Shown: in pieces, positions 1-7,732 of the stretch | How positions within the stretch are numbered: position 1 is the stretch's first letter | Layout of the letters: each line of letters starts with the position of its first letter | Assembly (NCBI GenBank): GCA_963703145.1 | Contig: OY969793.1 | Location: forward strand, 2,604,001-2,668,000 | DNA length: 64,000 nt | Direction of reading: 5' to 3' | Source: Bog-756 sp963703145 | GTDB taxonomy: Bacteria > Actinomycetota > Acidimicrobiia > Acidimicrobiales > RAAP-2 | The notes under the pieces: model-generated | What the model was told of the DNA's origin: nothing | Seen by the model: only the letters and a program-made list of their open reading frames with translations | Databases searched by the model: none | Translations under genes and position numbers: made by a program

Positions 1-681
1 GCGGGCCCCGTGCTGGTGGGGGTTCTCGCCGTAGCGCATGGTGCCGGCCCGCTCCAGGGTCAGGTGGATGGTGGGGGGCAGCAGGGCCACCGACTCGAAG
101 GACTGGCCGGCGAGGTCGTCGGGGGACGGGGGCTCCTGCTCGTCGAGCCAGGCCACGATGGCGGCGTCGTACCCGGCCGTGTGGGCGAACGCCTCGCGGG
201 CCAGGCGCTGGCGGGTCTCGAGCGAGAGGGAGCCACCGGTGCGCAGCTCGTTGAGGATGGGGCCGTACTCGGCCGGCTCGACCACGATCCCGACATGGTC
301 GTGGTTCTTCGCCGCCGCCCGGACCATGGTGGGCCCACCGACGTCGATCAGCTCGACGGACGGGTCCGAGGAGAAGGGATACAGGTTGCACACCACCAGG
401 TCGATCAGGCCGATGCCCTGGCGCTCGATGTCCTCTAAGTGCTCGGGCTTGGACCGGTCGGCCAGGATCCCACCATGGATGGTCGGGTGGAGGGTCTTGA
501 CCCGGCCCCCCAGCATCTCGGGCGCGCCGGTGAGGTCGGCGACTTCGATGTGGGCGATGCCGGCGCCGGCCAGGGCCGCCGACGTGCCGCCGCTCGACAC
601 CAGCTCCCAGCCCAGCTCGGTGAGCCCGCGGGCCAGGTCGACGATCCCCGTCTTGTCGTACACGGACAGCAGTGCCCTCAT
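1..681 (-). CDS. purH: Bifunctional AICAR formyltransferase / IMP cyclohydrolase (PurH), partial
   Basis: Catalyses the last two steps of de novo purine synthesis (AICAR to FAICAR to IMP) in the cytoplasm. Only the first 227 residues lie in the window; the gene runs off the left edge. The visible part starts MRALLSVYDKTGIVDLARGL and has the MGS-like cyclohydrolase fold with SSGGTSAAL, GGRVKTLHPTIHGGILA and VVCNLYPF, all typical PurH signatures, then enters the transformylase domain (MRYGENPHQ). Its ATG overlaps the purN stop in an ATGA junction, so the two are translationally coupled. Identity is secure; completeness cannot be judged. Confidence 0.95.
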   Translation of the reverse strand, partial: MRALLSVYDKTGIVDLARGLTELGWELVSSGGTSAALAGAGIAHIEVADLTGAPEMLGGRVKTLHPTIHGGILADRSKPEHLEDIERQGIGLIDLVVCNLYPFSSDPSVELIDVGGPTMVRAAAKNHDHVGIVVEPAEYGPILNELRTGGSLSLETRQRLAREAFAHTAGYDAAIVAWLDEQEPPSPDDLAGQSFESVALLPPTIHLTLERAGTMRYGENPHQHGAR

Positions 682-1328
682 GGTGCAACCTCCGATGGTG
701 ATCCTGGCCCATCGCCCGCCGTCGCCGCCAACCCGGTGATGAAGGCCCGGATGGTGTCGGGGTACAAGGAGCGCTCGACCGATTTGATCCGCTCGTGCAG
801 GGACTCTTGTGTGTCGTCGGGGAGTACCGGCACGGCGGCTTGGGCCAACACCGGACCGGCGTCCATCTCCAGGGTGGCGATGTGGACAGTGGTGCCCGTC
901 TCGCTCACGCCGGCGGCGAGTGCGTCACGCACGGCGTGCCAGCCCGGGAAGGCCGGTAAGAGGGCGGGGTGGGTGTTCAGGATCCGACCCGGGTAGGCGT
1001 CGTGCACGGCCTGGCCGAGCACGGTGCCGAACCCGGCCATGGCCACGACCTCGATCCGGCCGGCGACGAGCTCCTCGGTGACCGCCTTGGTGTAGCGGTC
1101 CCGGTCGAACCCTGATCCGAACCCGCCGAACGCCGAGCGATCGACCAGCACCGCCGGGATGGCTGCGGCGGCGGCCACCTCGAGGGCTCGACAGGCCCGG
1201 TCGGCGACGACCAGGCGGACCGGCAGGTCGGCGGCGAGGATGGCTTCCAGGATCGTTCCGCTGCCCGAGGCGAGCACACCGAGGCGCCGTCCCGCAGACC
1301 CGTCGACAGAGGAGGAACCGGCACCCAC
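678..1328 (-). CDS. purN: Phosphoribosylglycinamide formyltransferase (PurN)
   Basis: Transfers a formyl group from 10-formyl-THF to GAR in purine synthesis. The 216 residues match the usual ~200. Near the N-terminus is LGVLASGSGTILEAI (phosphate-binding loop), later NTHPALLPAFPGWHAV (the Asn-x-His catalytic region) and SETGTTVHIATLEMDAGP (the conserved loop with the catalytic Asp). The gene is followed by purH with a 4-nt overlap. Upstream lies a 308-bp gap carrying a strong perfect hairpin, so purN-purH is probably a separate transcript from the sucCD-HAD block. Confidence 0.95.
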   Translation of the reverse strand: MGAGSSSVDGSAGRRLGVLASGSGTILEAILAADLPVRLVVADRACRALEVAAAAAIPAVLVDRSAFGGFGSGFDRDRYTKAVTEELVAGRIEVVAMAGFGTVLGQAVHDAYPGRILNTHPALLPAFPGWHAVRDALAAGVSETGTTVHIATLEMDAGPVLAQAAVPVLPDDTQESLHERIKSVERSLYPDTIRAFITGLAATAGDGPGSPSEVAP

Positions 1329-1636
1329 GGCCGCACGCTACCAGTGCACCACCGGGAGGTTTCGAGGGGGGAGCGACGCCCGTGCGACAGCAAGGGCGGT
1401 CCCAGTGGCCGGATGCTAATGTCCCGGCCACTGGGACCGCGGCGACGTGGCCCGACCGGCCTGCCTCCGGTACGGCGCCGACGTCGCTCGGGTCCCCCCT
1501 GCCCAGGGGATGCCCCTCGCGAGAGTTTGTATCGGCACTCGAGCTCCGCTTCCGAAGCGAAACTTTGCCGGCCCCCCCGCACCGACCCGAGCCACGCCGG
1601 TCACCAGGGGTTTGGCCCATCACGGGGCGCCCCGGG
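1329..1636. other. Intergenic region upstream of purN
   Basis: This 308-bp gap separates purN from the HAD phosphatase gene. It holds the 17-bp perfect hairpin at 1396-1440 and a locally AT-richer patch at about 1520-1570 where a purN promoter could lie. I could not define convincing -35/-10 boxes or any small ORF in it. Confidence 0.5.
1396..1440. terminator. Perfect 17-bp stem hairpin between HAD phosphatase and purN
   Basis: Arms 1396-1412 and 1424-1440 are exact reverse complements (GCGGTCCCAGTGGCCGG and its complement) around an 11-nt loop. No T-run follows on either side. It sits downstream of the sucCD-HAD block and upstream of purN, so a U-tract-free actinobacterial terminator is the simplest reading; a purN leader attenuator is the alternative. 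Confidence 0.55.
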
Positions 1637-2338
1637 CTACTGCTCGAGCGAGCGGATGAGCGGCTCGTCGAACTCCTCCAGGGACGACAACAACGCGTCG
1701 CAGAACCCCCAGCGCGGCGACTGGCGCGCCGCCGGCTCGGGCACCGCCACCACCCGCATGCGGGCCGCTTTGGCCGCGATGGCACCGTTGAAGGAGTCCT
1801 CGAGGGCCAGGCAGCCGGACGGGTCGGTGCCCAGCATGGCCGCCGTGGACAGGTAGGACCCCGGGTGGGGCTTGCCGAGCGGCTCCCACTCGGCGGAGTG
1901 CCAGACGGTGACCGAGTCGGTGATCCCGAGGCGAGCCAACGCCGCCTCGATGACCACGGCGTAGGAGCCCGAGCACACCGCCACGGGAAGGCCGAGGCGC
2001 TGACAGCACGCCACGGCCTCGAGGGCCCCGGGCAGGGGGCCGCCCTGCTCGGTGATGAGTTCGGCCACCCGGGCCGTGACGGCCCGTTCGACCTCGGGGG
2101 GACTCATCTGCTCCCAGGGGAACCGGTCCCACCAGTGCCGGACGGCGTCGTCGATCCGCAGCCCCATGGTCTGGCGGACGTCCGACTCGCTGAGGTGCAG
2201 CCCGAGGCGGCCGAACACCTCGATCTCGGCCTGGCGCCAGAAGGGCTCCGAGTCGATCAACAGGCCGTCAAGATCGAAGATGACCGCCTCGATGGACCGG
2301 CCGGCAAAGGCGTCGGCCGACGGGACCCCGGTGCTCAG
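1637..2338 (-). CDS. HAD-superfamily phosphatase, YniC/HxpB-like (hexitol / 2-deoxyglucose-6-phosphatase type)
   Basis: A HAD subfamily IA sugar-phosphate phosphatase. Motif I is IFDLDGLLIDSE, with the nucleophile Asp22 and acid/base Asp24 in the numbering used here. The cap region GLRIDDAVRHWW and the C-terminal EDSFNGAIAAKAARMRVVAV closely resemble E. coli YniC, so a hexose- or hexitol-phosphate substrate is likely but not certain. No ATG, GTG or TTG precedes motif I in frame before an upstream stop. The only sensible initiator is CTG at 2338-2336, which overlaps the sucD stop (CTGA) and has GGAAG 5 nt before it. The next in-frame start (ATC/TTG region near 2265) would delete the nucleophile. 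Length 233 aa from CTG. Confidence 0.8.
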   Translation of the reverse strand: MSTGVPSADAFAGRSIEAVIFDLDGLLIDSEPFWRQAEIEVFGRLGLHLSESDVRQTMGLRIDDAVRHWWDRFPWEQMSPPEVERAVTARVAELITEQGGPLPGALEAVACCQRLGLPVAVCSGSYAVVIEAALARLGITDSVTVWHSAEWEPLGKPHPGSYLSTAAMLGTDPSGCLALEDSFNGAIAAKAARMRVVAVPEPAARQSPRWGFCDALLSSLEEFDEPLIRSLEQ

Positions 2339-3225
2339 TCGAGCTTCCGGACGACGTCGACCATGGCCTCACCGGCTTCGGTCGGATTGAGGGCGACGAT
2401 GACGCCGGCGGCCGACAGTGCGTCCATCTTGGCCTGGGCGGTGCCCTTGGAGCCGGAGATGATGGCACCGGCGTGGCCCATCTTGCGTCCCGGCGGGGCG
2501 GTGACGCCGGCCACGTAGGAGACCACCGGCTTGGTCACCGAGGAGGCGATGAACTCCGCGGCCTCCTCCTCGGCCGAGCCGCCGATCTCCCCGATCATCA
2601 TGATGGCCCGGGTGTCGGGATCGCCCTCGAAGGCGGCCAGGCAGTCGATGAAGCTGGTGCCGGGCACCGGGTCGCCGCCGATGCCCACGCAGGTGGTCTG
2701 GCCCACACCCTGCTGGGAGAGCTCGTGGAGCGCCTGGTAGGTGAGCGTCCCCGATCGGCTCACGATGCCGACGGGCCCTCCGGCCAGGGCGATGTCCCCC
2801 GAGGTGATGCCGATGTTGCACTTGCCCGGGGAGATGATGCCCGGGCAGTTCGGGCCGAGCAGGCGGGTGCCGGCGAACTCTCGGACCAGGCGGTTGTAGG
2901 CGAGGGCCTCGTCGGAGGCCGGGATCCCCTCGGTGATGCACACCACGAAGGGCACACCGGCGGCGGCGGCCTCGACGATGGCGTCGGCGGCGAACTTCGG
3001 CGGCACCGAGATGAACGAGGCGTTGGCCCCGGTGGCCTCGACCGCCTCGGCCACGGTGGCAAAGATCGGGATGCCCTCGATCTCCTCACCGCCGCGCTTG
3101 GGGTTGGTGCCCGCCACCACCTGGGTCCCGTAGGCCCGGTTGCGCAGGCCGTGGTAGAGCCCCTGGCTGGTGGGGCTGACGCCCTGGACGACCACCTTGG
3201 TGTTCTCGTCGACGAAGATGCTCAC
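2335..3225 (-). CDS. sucD: Succinyl-CoA ligase (ADP/GDP-forming) subunit alpha
   Basis: Forms the phospho-enzyme and CoA-binding half of succinyl-CoA synthetase, the substrate-level phosphorylation step of the TCA cycle. Length 296 aa. It begins VSIFVDENTKVVVQGVS with a CoA-binding Rossmann domain; LLGPNCPGIISPGKCNIG is the family signature and MGHAGAIISG contains the phosphorylated active-site His. The GTG start at 3225 overlaps the sucC stop as GTGA, and I rejected longer upstream readings because they are out of frame with sucC coding. Its own stop overlaps the CTG start of the HAD gene. Confidence 0.96.
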   Translation of the reverse strand: MSIFVDENTKVVVQGVSPTSQGLYHGLRNRAYGTQVVAGTNPKRGGEEIEGIPIFATVAEAVEATGANASFISVPPKFAADAIVEAAAAGVPFVVCITEGIPASDEALAYNRLVREFAGTRLLGPNCPGIISPGKCNIGITSGDIALAGGPVGIVSRSGTLTYQALHELSQQGVGQTTCVGIGGDPVPGTSFIDCLAAFEGDPDTRAIMMIGEIGGSAEEEAAEFIASSVTKPVVSYVAGVTAPPGRKMGHAGAIISGSKGTAQAKMDALSAAGVIVALNPTEAGEAMVDVVRKLD

Positions 3226-4370
3226 GACTGGCCTCCTGCAAGGGCAACCGCACGGCGTGCGGCGTCGAGCATGGTCGGCTCGGCGACCAGGCGATCGGAC
3301 AGATGACTGGACAGGATCTCTCGGCCGGCCACGGCGTTGGTGCCGTCGAGGCGGAGGACGATGGGCGAGCTGATGTCCACGCGCTCGAGGGCCTCGAGGA
3401 CGCCCTTGGCCACCTCGTCGACCCGGGTGATCCCACCGAAGATGTTCACGAAGATGGACCGCACGGCGGGGTCCGAGTTGATGACCTCCAGGGCGGCGGC
3501 CATTACGTCGGCATTGGCACCCCCGCCGATGTCGAGGAAGTTCGCCGCCGAGCCGCCGCACTGGTTGACCACGTCGAGCGTGCTCATGGCCAGGCCGGCG
3601 CCGTTGGCGATGATCCCCACCGACCCGTCGAGGCCGATGTAGTTCAGTCCCCGCTCCTTGGCCCTGGTCTCCCGCTCGTCCTCCACGTCGCTCCCGGCGA
3701 AGTCGTCCCACTCGGGATGCCGGAACGAGGCGTTGTCGTCCAGGGTGACCTTGGCGTCGAGGGCGTGGACCTTGCCCTCGGGGGTGAGGATCAACGGGTT
3801 GATCTCGGCCAGGTCGCAGTCGCCCTCGGTGTAGCAGGTGTACAGCTTGACCAGCAGCTCGGCGGCCTGGGCCCGGGCGATCTCGTCCAGCCCGGCGCGG
3901 TCGACCCACTCGCGGGCGGCCTCGAGGCTCAGCCCGTCGACGGGGTCCACGTGGATGATGGCGATGGCGTCCGGATTGGTTACGGCCACTTCTTCGATCT
4001 CGACCCCGCCCTCGGCCGACAGCATCCCGAGGTGCTGTTTGGCACTCCGGTCGAGGGTGAAGCTGGCGTAGTACTCGCGCTCGATGTCCGAGGCGTGCTC
4101 GATCCACAGGCGCTTGACCACGTGGCCCTTGATGTCGAGGCCGAGGATGTTGCCGGCGTGCAGCCGGACCTCGTCTGCGGTGTCGGCCAGCTTGACGCCT
4201 CCGGCCTTGCCGCGACCGCCCACCTTCACCTGGGCCTTGACCACGACGGGATAGCCGGAGGCCTCGGCCTGGTCGACCGCCTGGTCGACGGTGTCGGCCA
4301 CACCCCCCTTGGAGATGGGTATGCCGAACCGGGCGAAGTACTGCTTACCCTGGTACTCGAAGAGATCCAC
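3222..4370 (-). CDS. sucC: Succinyl-CoA ligase subunit beta
   Basis: The ATP-grasp nucleotide-binding subunit that pairs with SucD. Length 382 aa, as expected. It starts MDLFEYQGKQYFARFGIP and has KAQVKVGGRGKAGGVKLA, the ATP-grasp fold, then LAEINPLILTPEGKVHALDA with the Mg-binding Glu/Asn. NIFGGITRVDEVAKGV near the C-terminus is the subunit-interface/phosphate region. It is the first gene of sucC-sucD-HAD; upstream a 188-bp gap separates it from the methylmalonyl-CoA mutase small subunit, whose product pathway feeds succinyl-CoA to this enzyme. Confidence 0.97.
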   Translation of the reverse strand: MDLFEYQGKQYFARFGIPISKGGVADTVDQAVDQAEASGYPVVVKAQVKVGGRGKAGGVKLADTADEVRLHAGNILGLDIKGHVVKRLWIEHASDIEREYYASFTLDRSAKQHLGMLSAEGGVEIEEVAVTNPDAIAIIHVDPVDGLSLEAAREWVDRAGLDEIARAQAAELLVKLYTCYTEGDCDLAEINPLILTPEGKVHALDAKVTLDDNASFRHPEWDDFAGSDVEDERETRAKERGLNYIGLDGSVGIIANGAGLAMSTLDVVNQCGGSAANFLDIGGGANADVMAAALEVINSDPAVRSIFVNIFGGITRVDEVAKGVLEALERVDISSPIVLRLDGTNAVAGREILSSHLSDRLVAEPTMLDAARRAVALAGGQS

Positions 4371-4529
4371 CGGATCCGTTCCTCTCTGTTGCTGGCTGTC
4401 TGGCCGTCCCCTGCACCGGGTTCGGCGCAGACGTGACGTGTCCGTTGTCGGCCGGGGAGCCCCCGTTCGGCCGAGACGCTACCGACTGCGGCGCCACAAG
4501 GCGAAACCGGCGGCCGTCGGTGGGGCCGT

Positions 4530-4546
4530 TCGGGCCACGGGCCCGA
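4530..4546. terminator. Hairpin downstream of the cobalamin-binding subunit gene
   Basis: TCGGGCC and GGCCCGA (7 bp) flank a 3-nt loop 12 nt after the stop of the minus-strand gene ending at 4559. It could terminate that transcript before sucC. There is no T-run, so confidence is modest. Confidence 0.4.
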
Positions 4547-4558
4547 CCGGCCTGGCCC

Positions 4559-4993
4559 TCAGTGCTCGGCTGTGGCCGCCCCGTCCTGTTGGCTCTCCCG
4601 CTCGTCGAGCGCCTGGGCGAGCCACTCGCCGATGGCCGGGAGCGGTGCGCCCGGGGTGAACACCTCGGCCACCCCCATGTCCTTCAGCACCGGGATGTCG
4701 GCCGCCGGGATGATGCCGCCCACCAGGACGAGCACGTCGCCCCGACCCTGGGCCGAGAGCCCCTCGATCACACGGGGGACCAGTGTGAGGTGGGCGCCAG
4801 ACAGCAGCGACAGGCCGACGGCGTCCGCATCCTCTTGGACCACCGCCTGGACGACCTGGTCGGCCGTCTGGTGGAGCCCGGTGTAGATGACCTCGAACCC
4901 CGCGTCCCGCAGGGCCCGGGCGATCACCTTGGCCCCCCGGTCGTGGCCGTCGAGGCCGGGCTTGGCCACGACGACTCGATAGGGGCGTTTCAC
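4559..4993 (-). CDS. Stand-alone cobalamin (B12)-binding subunit of methylmalonyl-CoA mutase
   Basis: A 144-residue B12-binding domain that would pair with a separate large subunit to isomerise methylmalonyl-CoA to succinyl-CoA. The base-off/His-on motif DxHxxG is present as D15-G-H17-D-R-G20, where His17 is the cobalt ligand, followed by VGLSLLSGAH and LVLVGGIIP, which bind the nucleotide loop. In many bacteria this domain is fused to the C-terminus of the large subunit; here it is free and no large subunit is in the window. The GTG start at 4993 (VKRPYRVVVAKPGLDGHD) is chosen because the motif follows directly. A promoter-like pair ends only a few bases upstream, so the mRNA may be leaderless. 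Ethylmalonyl-type mutases share this domain and cannot be excluded. Confidence 0.88.
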   Translation of the reverse strand: MKRPYRVVVAKPGLDGHDRGAKVIARALRDAGFEVIYTGLHQTADQVVQAVVQEDADAVGLSLLSGAHLTLVPRVIEGLSAQGRGDVLVLVGGIIPAADIPVLKDMGVAEVFTPGAPLPAIGEWLAQALDERESQQDGAATAEH

Positions 4994-5001
4994 GGAGCCA
5001 G

Positions 5002-5032
5002 ATACTAAGCGCTGGCTGGGGCGTCGGATCAA
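5002..5032 (-). promoter_or_regulatory. Putative promoter of the cobalamin-binding subunit gene
   Basis: On the minus strand TTGATC (5032-5027) and TAGTAT (5007-5002) are separated by 19 bp. The predicted transcription start falls within a few bases of the GTG at 4993, suggesting a leaderless transcript. The spacing is slightly long. Confidence 0.4.
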
Positions 5033-5201
5033 CCGGGCCCCGTCCCGGTCGCCGCGGGCGGCCCCGACCACCCCGGTGCCGGAGCGTGAACCATCCGCCA
5101 CGCACGGGGTCCGGGGCTACCCTCATTGCTTTCCGGTGGCACCCTGACGTGGTATTTTGCCTCTGGCGCCCACGGCACCCGACCACCCTCGAGAGGACGC
5201 C

Positions 5202-6161
5202 TTGAGCACTTCGGCCGAAGCTGTGGACAGACCAGATCTCCCATCCGGAAACCGGACTCCGCGCTCGCAACCCTCCCTGGCGGTGGGGCTGGTTCGACTG
5301 GCACGGCCCCGGCAGTGGATCAAGAACGTCCTGGTCTTCGTGGCGCCGGGTGCCGCCGGGGTGCTCCTGCACGGGAGCGTGCTCTGGCCCACCGTTGCGG
5401 CCTTCGCCATCTTCTGCCTGGCGGCCTCGGGGACCTACTACCTGAACGACGCCATCGACGCACCCGCCGACCGGGTCCACCCGACCAAACGCTTCCGACC
5501 GGTCGCCTCCGGGCTCGTGCCGGTGCCACTGGCCCTGACCGTCGGGATCGGCCTGCTGGTGGTGGCCACCGTCCTCGGCGGGCTGCTGGCCGGCTGGCAC
5601 CTGGCCCTCGTCATGGGCCTCTACGGGGTCATCAACGTGGCGTACTCCCTCGGCCTGAAGAACGAGCCCATCTTGGACCTCGCCGCGGTCAGCTCGGGCT
5701 TCGTGCTCCGGGCGGTGGCCGGTGGCGTGGCCGCCGGGGTGGCCCTATCCAACTGGTTCCTCATCGTGACCTCGTTCGGATCGTTGCTCATCGTGACCGG
5801 CAAGCGGTCGGGCGAGAAGCAGCTCCTCGACGACCACGAGACCGACGAGGGGGCGGTCCGCCAGACCCTCGGGATGTACACCCCCACATTCCTGCGGACG
5901 GTGCGGACACTGACCGCGGCCGTGTCGGTCACGGCCTACTGCCTGTGGGCCTTCGAGCGGGCGGCCCAACTCCACCCGGGCCACGATCCCATCTGGTTCC
6001 AGCTGACCATCATCCCCTTCACCATCGCCCTGCTCCACGTCATGCGGCTGCTCGACTCCGGGGCCGGGGCGGCCCCCGAGGACCTGGCCCTCCGGGACCA
6101 CCGGTTGCAGATCTACGCCGTGGTCTGGATCGGCCTGTTCGCCATCGGGATCTACGGCTGA
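5202..6161 (+). CDS. ubiA: Decaprenyl-phosphate phosphoribosyltransferase (UbiA family, DPPR synthase)
   Basis: Integral membrane enzyme that would transfer phosphoribose from PRPP to decaprenyl phosphate, the first step to decaprenylphosphoryl-arabinose (DPA). LARPRQWIKNVLVFVAP and the Asp-rich motif NDAIDAPADRVHPTKRFRP (about residues 82-100) are the hallmarks of the Rv3806c type of UbiA protein rather than quinone-pathway UbiA. Several hydrophobic helices follow. The TTG at 5202 is preferred (319 aa) because AGAGGA lies about 5 nt before it; an in-frame ATG at 5157 has no such site. The gene is first in a plus-strand operon and its TGA overlaps the DprE1 ATG (TGATG). Confidence 0.9.
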   Translation: MSTSAEAVDRPDLPSGNRTPRSQPSLAVGLVRLARPRQWIKNVLVFVAPGAAGVLLHGSVLWPTVAAFAIFCLAASGTYYLNDAIDAPADRVHPTKRFRPVASGLVPVPLALTVGIGLLVVATVLGGLLAGWHLALVMGLYGVINVAYSLGLKNEPILDLAAVSSGFVLRAVAGGVAAGVALSNWFLIVTSFGSLLIVTGKRSGEKQLLDDHETDEGAVRQTLGMYTPTFLRTVRTLTAAVSVTAYCLWAFERAAQLHPGHDPIWFQLTIIPFTIALLHVMRLLDSGAGAAPEDLALRDHRLQIYAVVWIGLFAIGIYG

Positions 6162-7732
6162 TGGCCGCCCCGGCCGGCCGACGGTCCCTCCTCACCGGGT
6201 GGGGCAGGACCGCACCCACCTCCGCCGACGTCGTCCACGCCGTCCACCCCGACGTGGTCGGCGAGGCGATGGACAGCGCCTCGGCCCCGGGGGCCGGCGG
6301 CCGCGGCATCATCGCCCGGGGTCTCGGCCGGAGCTACGGCGACGCCGCCCAGAACGCCGGGGGGACCGTGCTCGACGCCACCTGGCTGGACGCCGTCCAC
6401 GCCGCCGACCTGGCCACCGGGCTCCTGACCGTGGGTGCGGGCACCAGCCTCCAGTCCCTGATGGAGCGGTTCGTCCCGCTGGGGTGGTTCGTGCCGGTGA
6501 CGCCCGGCACCCGTCTGGTCACCGTCGGGGGGGCCATCGCCGCCGACATCCACGGGAAGAACCACCACGTCGACGGGAGCTTCTGCTCCCACGTCACCTC
6601 GTTCACGCTGGTGGCGCCCACCGGGACGACGGTGGTCACGCCGGGGTCGGACCTCGCGCTGTTCTGGGCCACCGCCGGCGGCATGGGCCTGACCGGGGTG
6701 GTCACCGAGGCCACCATCCAGATGATCCCGGTCGAGACGAGCTACCTCCTGGTCGACACCGAGCGGGCGGAGGACCTCGACAGCGTCATGGACAAGATGC
6801 TCAACGGGGACGCCGCCTACCGGTACTCGGTGGCCTGGATCGACTGCCAGTCGACGGGGGCCCGGCTGGGCCGCTCGGTGCTGACCCGCGGCGACCACGC
6901 CCGGCTCGAGGACCTGCCGGACCGATTGCGGCGCGACCCGGCCAGGGCCCGGGCCTTCGAGCCCCGCACCCTGGCCCGGGTGCCGCTGACGCCCCCCAGC
7001 GGGCTGCTCAACCCGCTCACGGTGGGGGCCTTCAACGAGTTCTGGTTCCGCAAGGCGCCTCGCCACCAGCTGGGCAAGCCCCACCACATGACCGGCTTCT
7101 TCCATCCCCTGGACGGCGTGGCGGCGTGGAACCGCCTCTACGGCGGCAAAGGGTTCCTCCAGTACCAGTTCGTGGTGCCCGACGACCGCTCCGAGACGGT
7201 CCGCCGCATCATCGAGCGGCTTACCGAGGTCAAGCTGGCCTCGTTCCTGGCCGTGTTGAAGCGGTTCGGCCCGGGTGACCCGGGGCCGCTCTCGTTCCCC
7301 ATGCCGGGCTGGACCCTGGCGCTCGACCTCCCGGTCGGCTACCCGACCCTCGACGCGCTGCTCGACCAGCTCGACGAGGCCGTCATCGAGGCCGGCGGCC
7401 GTATCTACCTCGCCAAGGACTCCCGCGTCTCGCCGGCGTCGTTCCGGGCCATGTACCCGCGCCTCGACGACTTCCTCACCGTGCGCAACCGGGTCGACCC
7501 CGAGGGCGTGCTCCGCTCCGACCTCGGTCGCCGGCTGGGCCTGTGCGACGACCGGCCGTCGCCTGGGGCCTCGGCCACACGGGCCACCCGGAGTCGGGCC
7601 AAGCCGAGGGCCGGGTCCCCGACCCGGGCCAAGCCCCGGCCCAAGGCCACCCCGAAGGCGCCGGCATCCCGGACCGGGCCGGAGCCCAACGACCAGGCAC
7701 AACCACCCGCACCAGAACGGACACCATCATGA
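6161..7732 (+). CDS. dprE1: Decaprenylphosphoryl-beta-D-ribose oxidase (DprE1) with basic C-terminal tail
   Basis: FAD-dependent oxidoreductase that oxidises the C2' hydroxyl of decaprenylphosphoryl-ribose, the first half of epimerisation to DPA. The core (residues 1 to about 462) matches DprE1: LTGWGRTAPT, the FAD-binding ARGLGRSYGDAAQNAGG, GGAIAADIHGKNHHVDGSF and the substrate-domain LSFPMPGWTLALDLP. In mycobacterial DprE1 the sequence PGWNVCVDFP carries Cys387, the covalent target of benzothiazinones; here codon 7319-7321 gives Ala at residue 387. A further ~61 residues rich in Arg, Lys, Pro and Ala (AKPRA-like repeats) form a disordered tail absent from the 461-aa mycobacterial enzyme. 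Stop overlaps dprE2 as ATGA. Confidence 0.93.
   Translation: MAAPAGRRSLLTGWGRTAPTSADVVHAVHPDVVGEAMDSASAPGAGGRGIIARGLGRSYGDAAQNAGGTVLDATWLDAVHAADLATGLLTVGAGTSLQSLMERFVPLGWFVPVTPGTRLVTVGGAIAADIHGKNHHVDGSFCSHVTSFTLVAPTGTTVVTPGSDLALFWATAGGMGLTGVVTEATIQMIPVETSYLLVDTERAEDLDSVMDKMLNGDAAYRYSVAWIDCQSTGARLGRSVLTRGDHARLEDLPDRLRRDPARARAFEPRTLARVPLTPPSGLLNPLTVGAFNEFWFRKAPRHQLGKPHHMTGFFHPLDGVAAWNRLYGGKGFLQYQFVVPDDRSETVRRIIERLTEVKLASFLAVLKRFGPGDPGPLSFPMPGWTLALDLPVGYPTLDALLDQLDEAVIEAGGRIYLAKDSRVSPASFRAMYPRLDDFLTVRNRVDPEGVLRSDLGRRLGLCDDRPSPGASATRATRSRAKPRAGSPTRAKPRPKATPKAPASRTGPEPNDQAQPPAPERTPS

Noticed and set aside
5126..6160. Open frame continuous with dprE1 extending upstream across ubiA, suggesting a giant fusion
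   Set aside because: The upstream part is an alternate frame of ubiA with Arg/Pro/Gly-rich nonsense. dprE1 starts at 6161 with an overlap typical of the operon.
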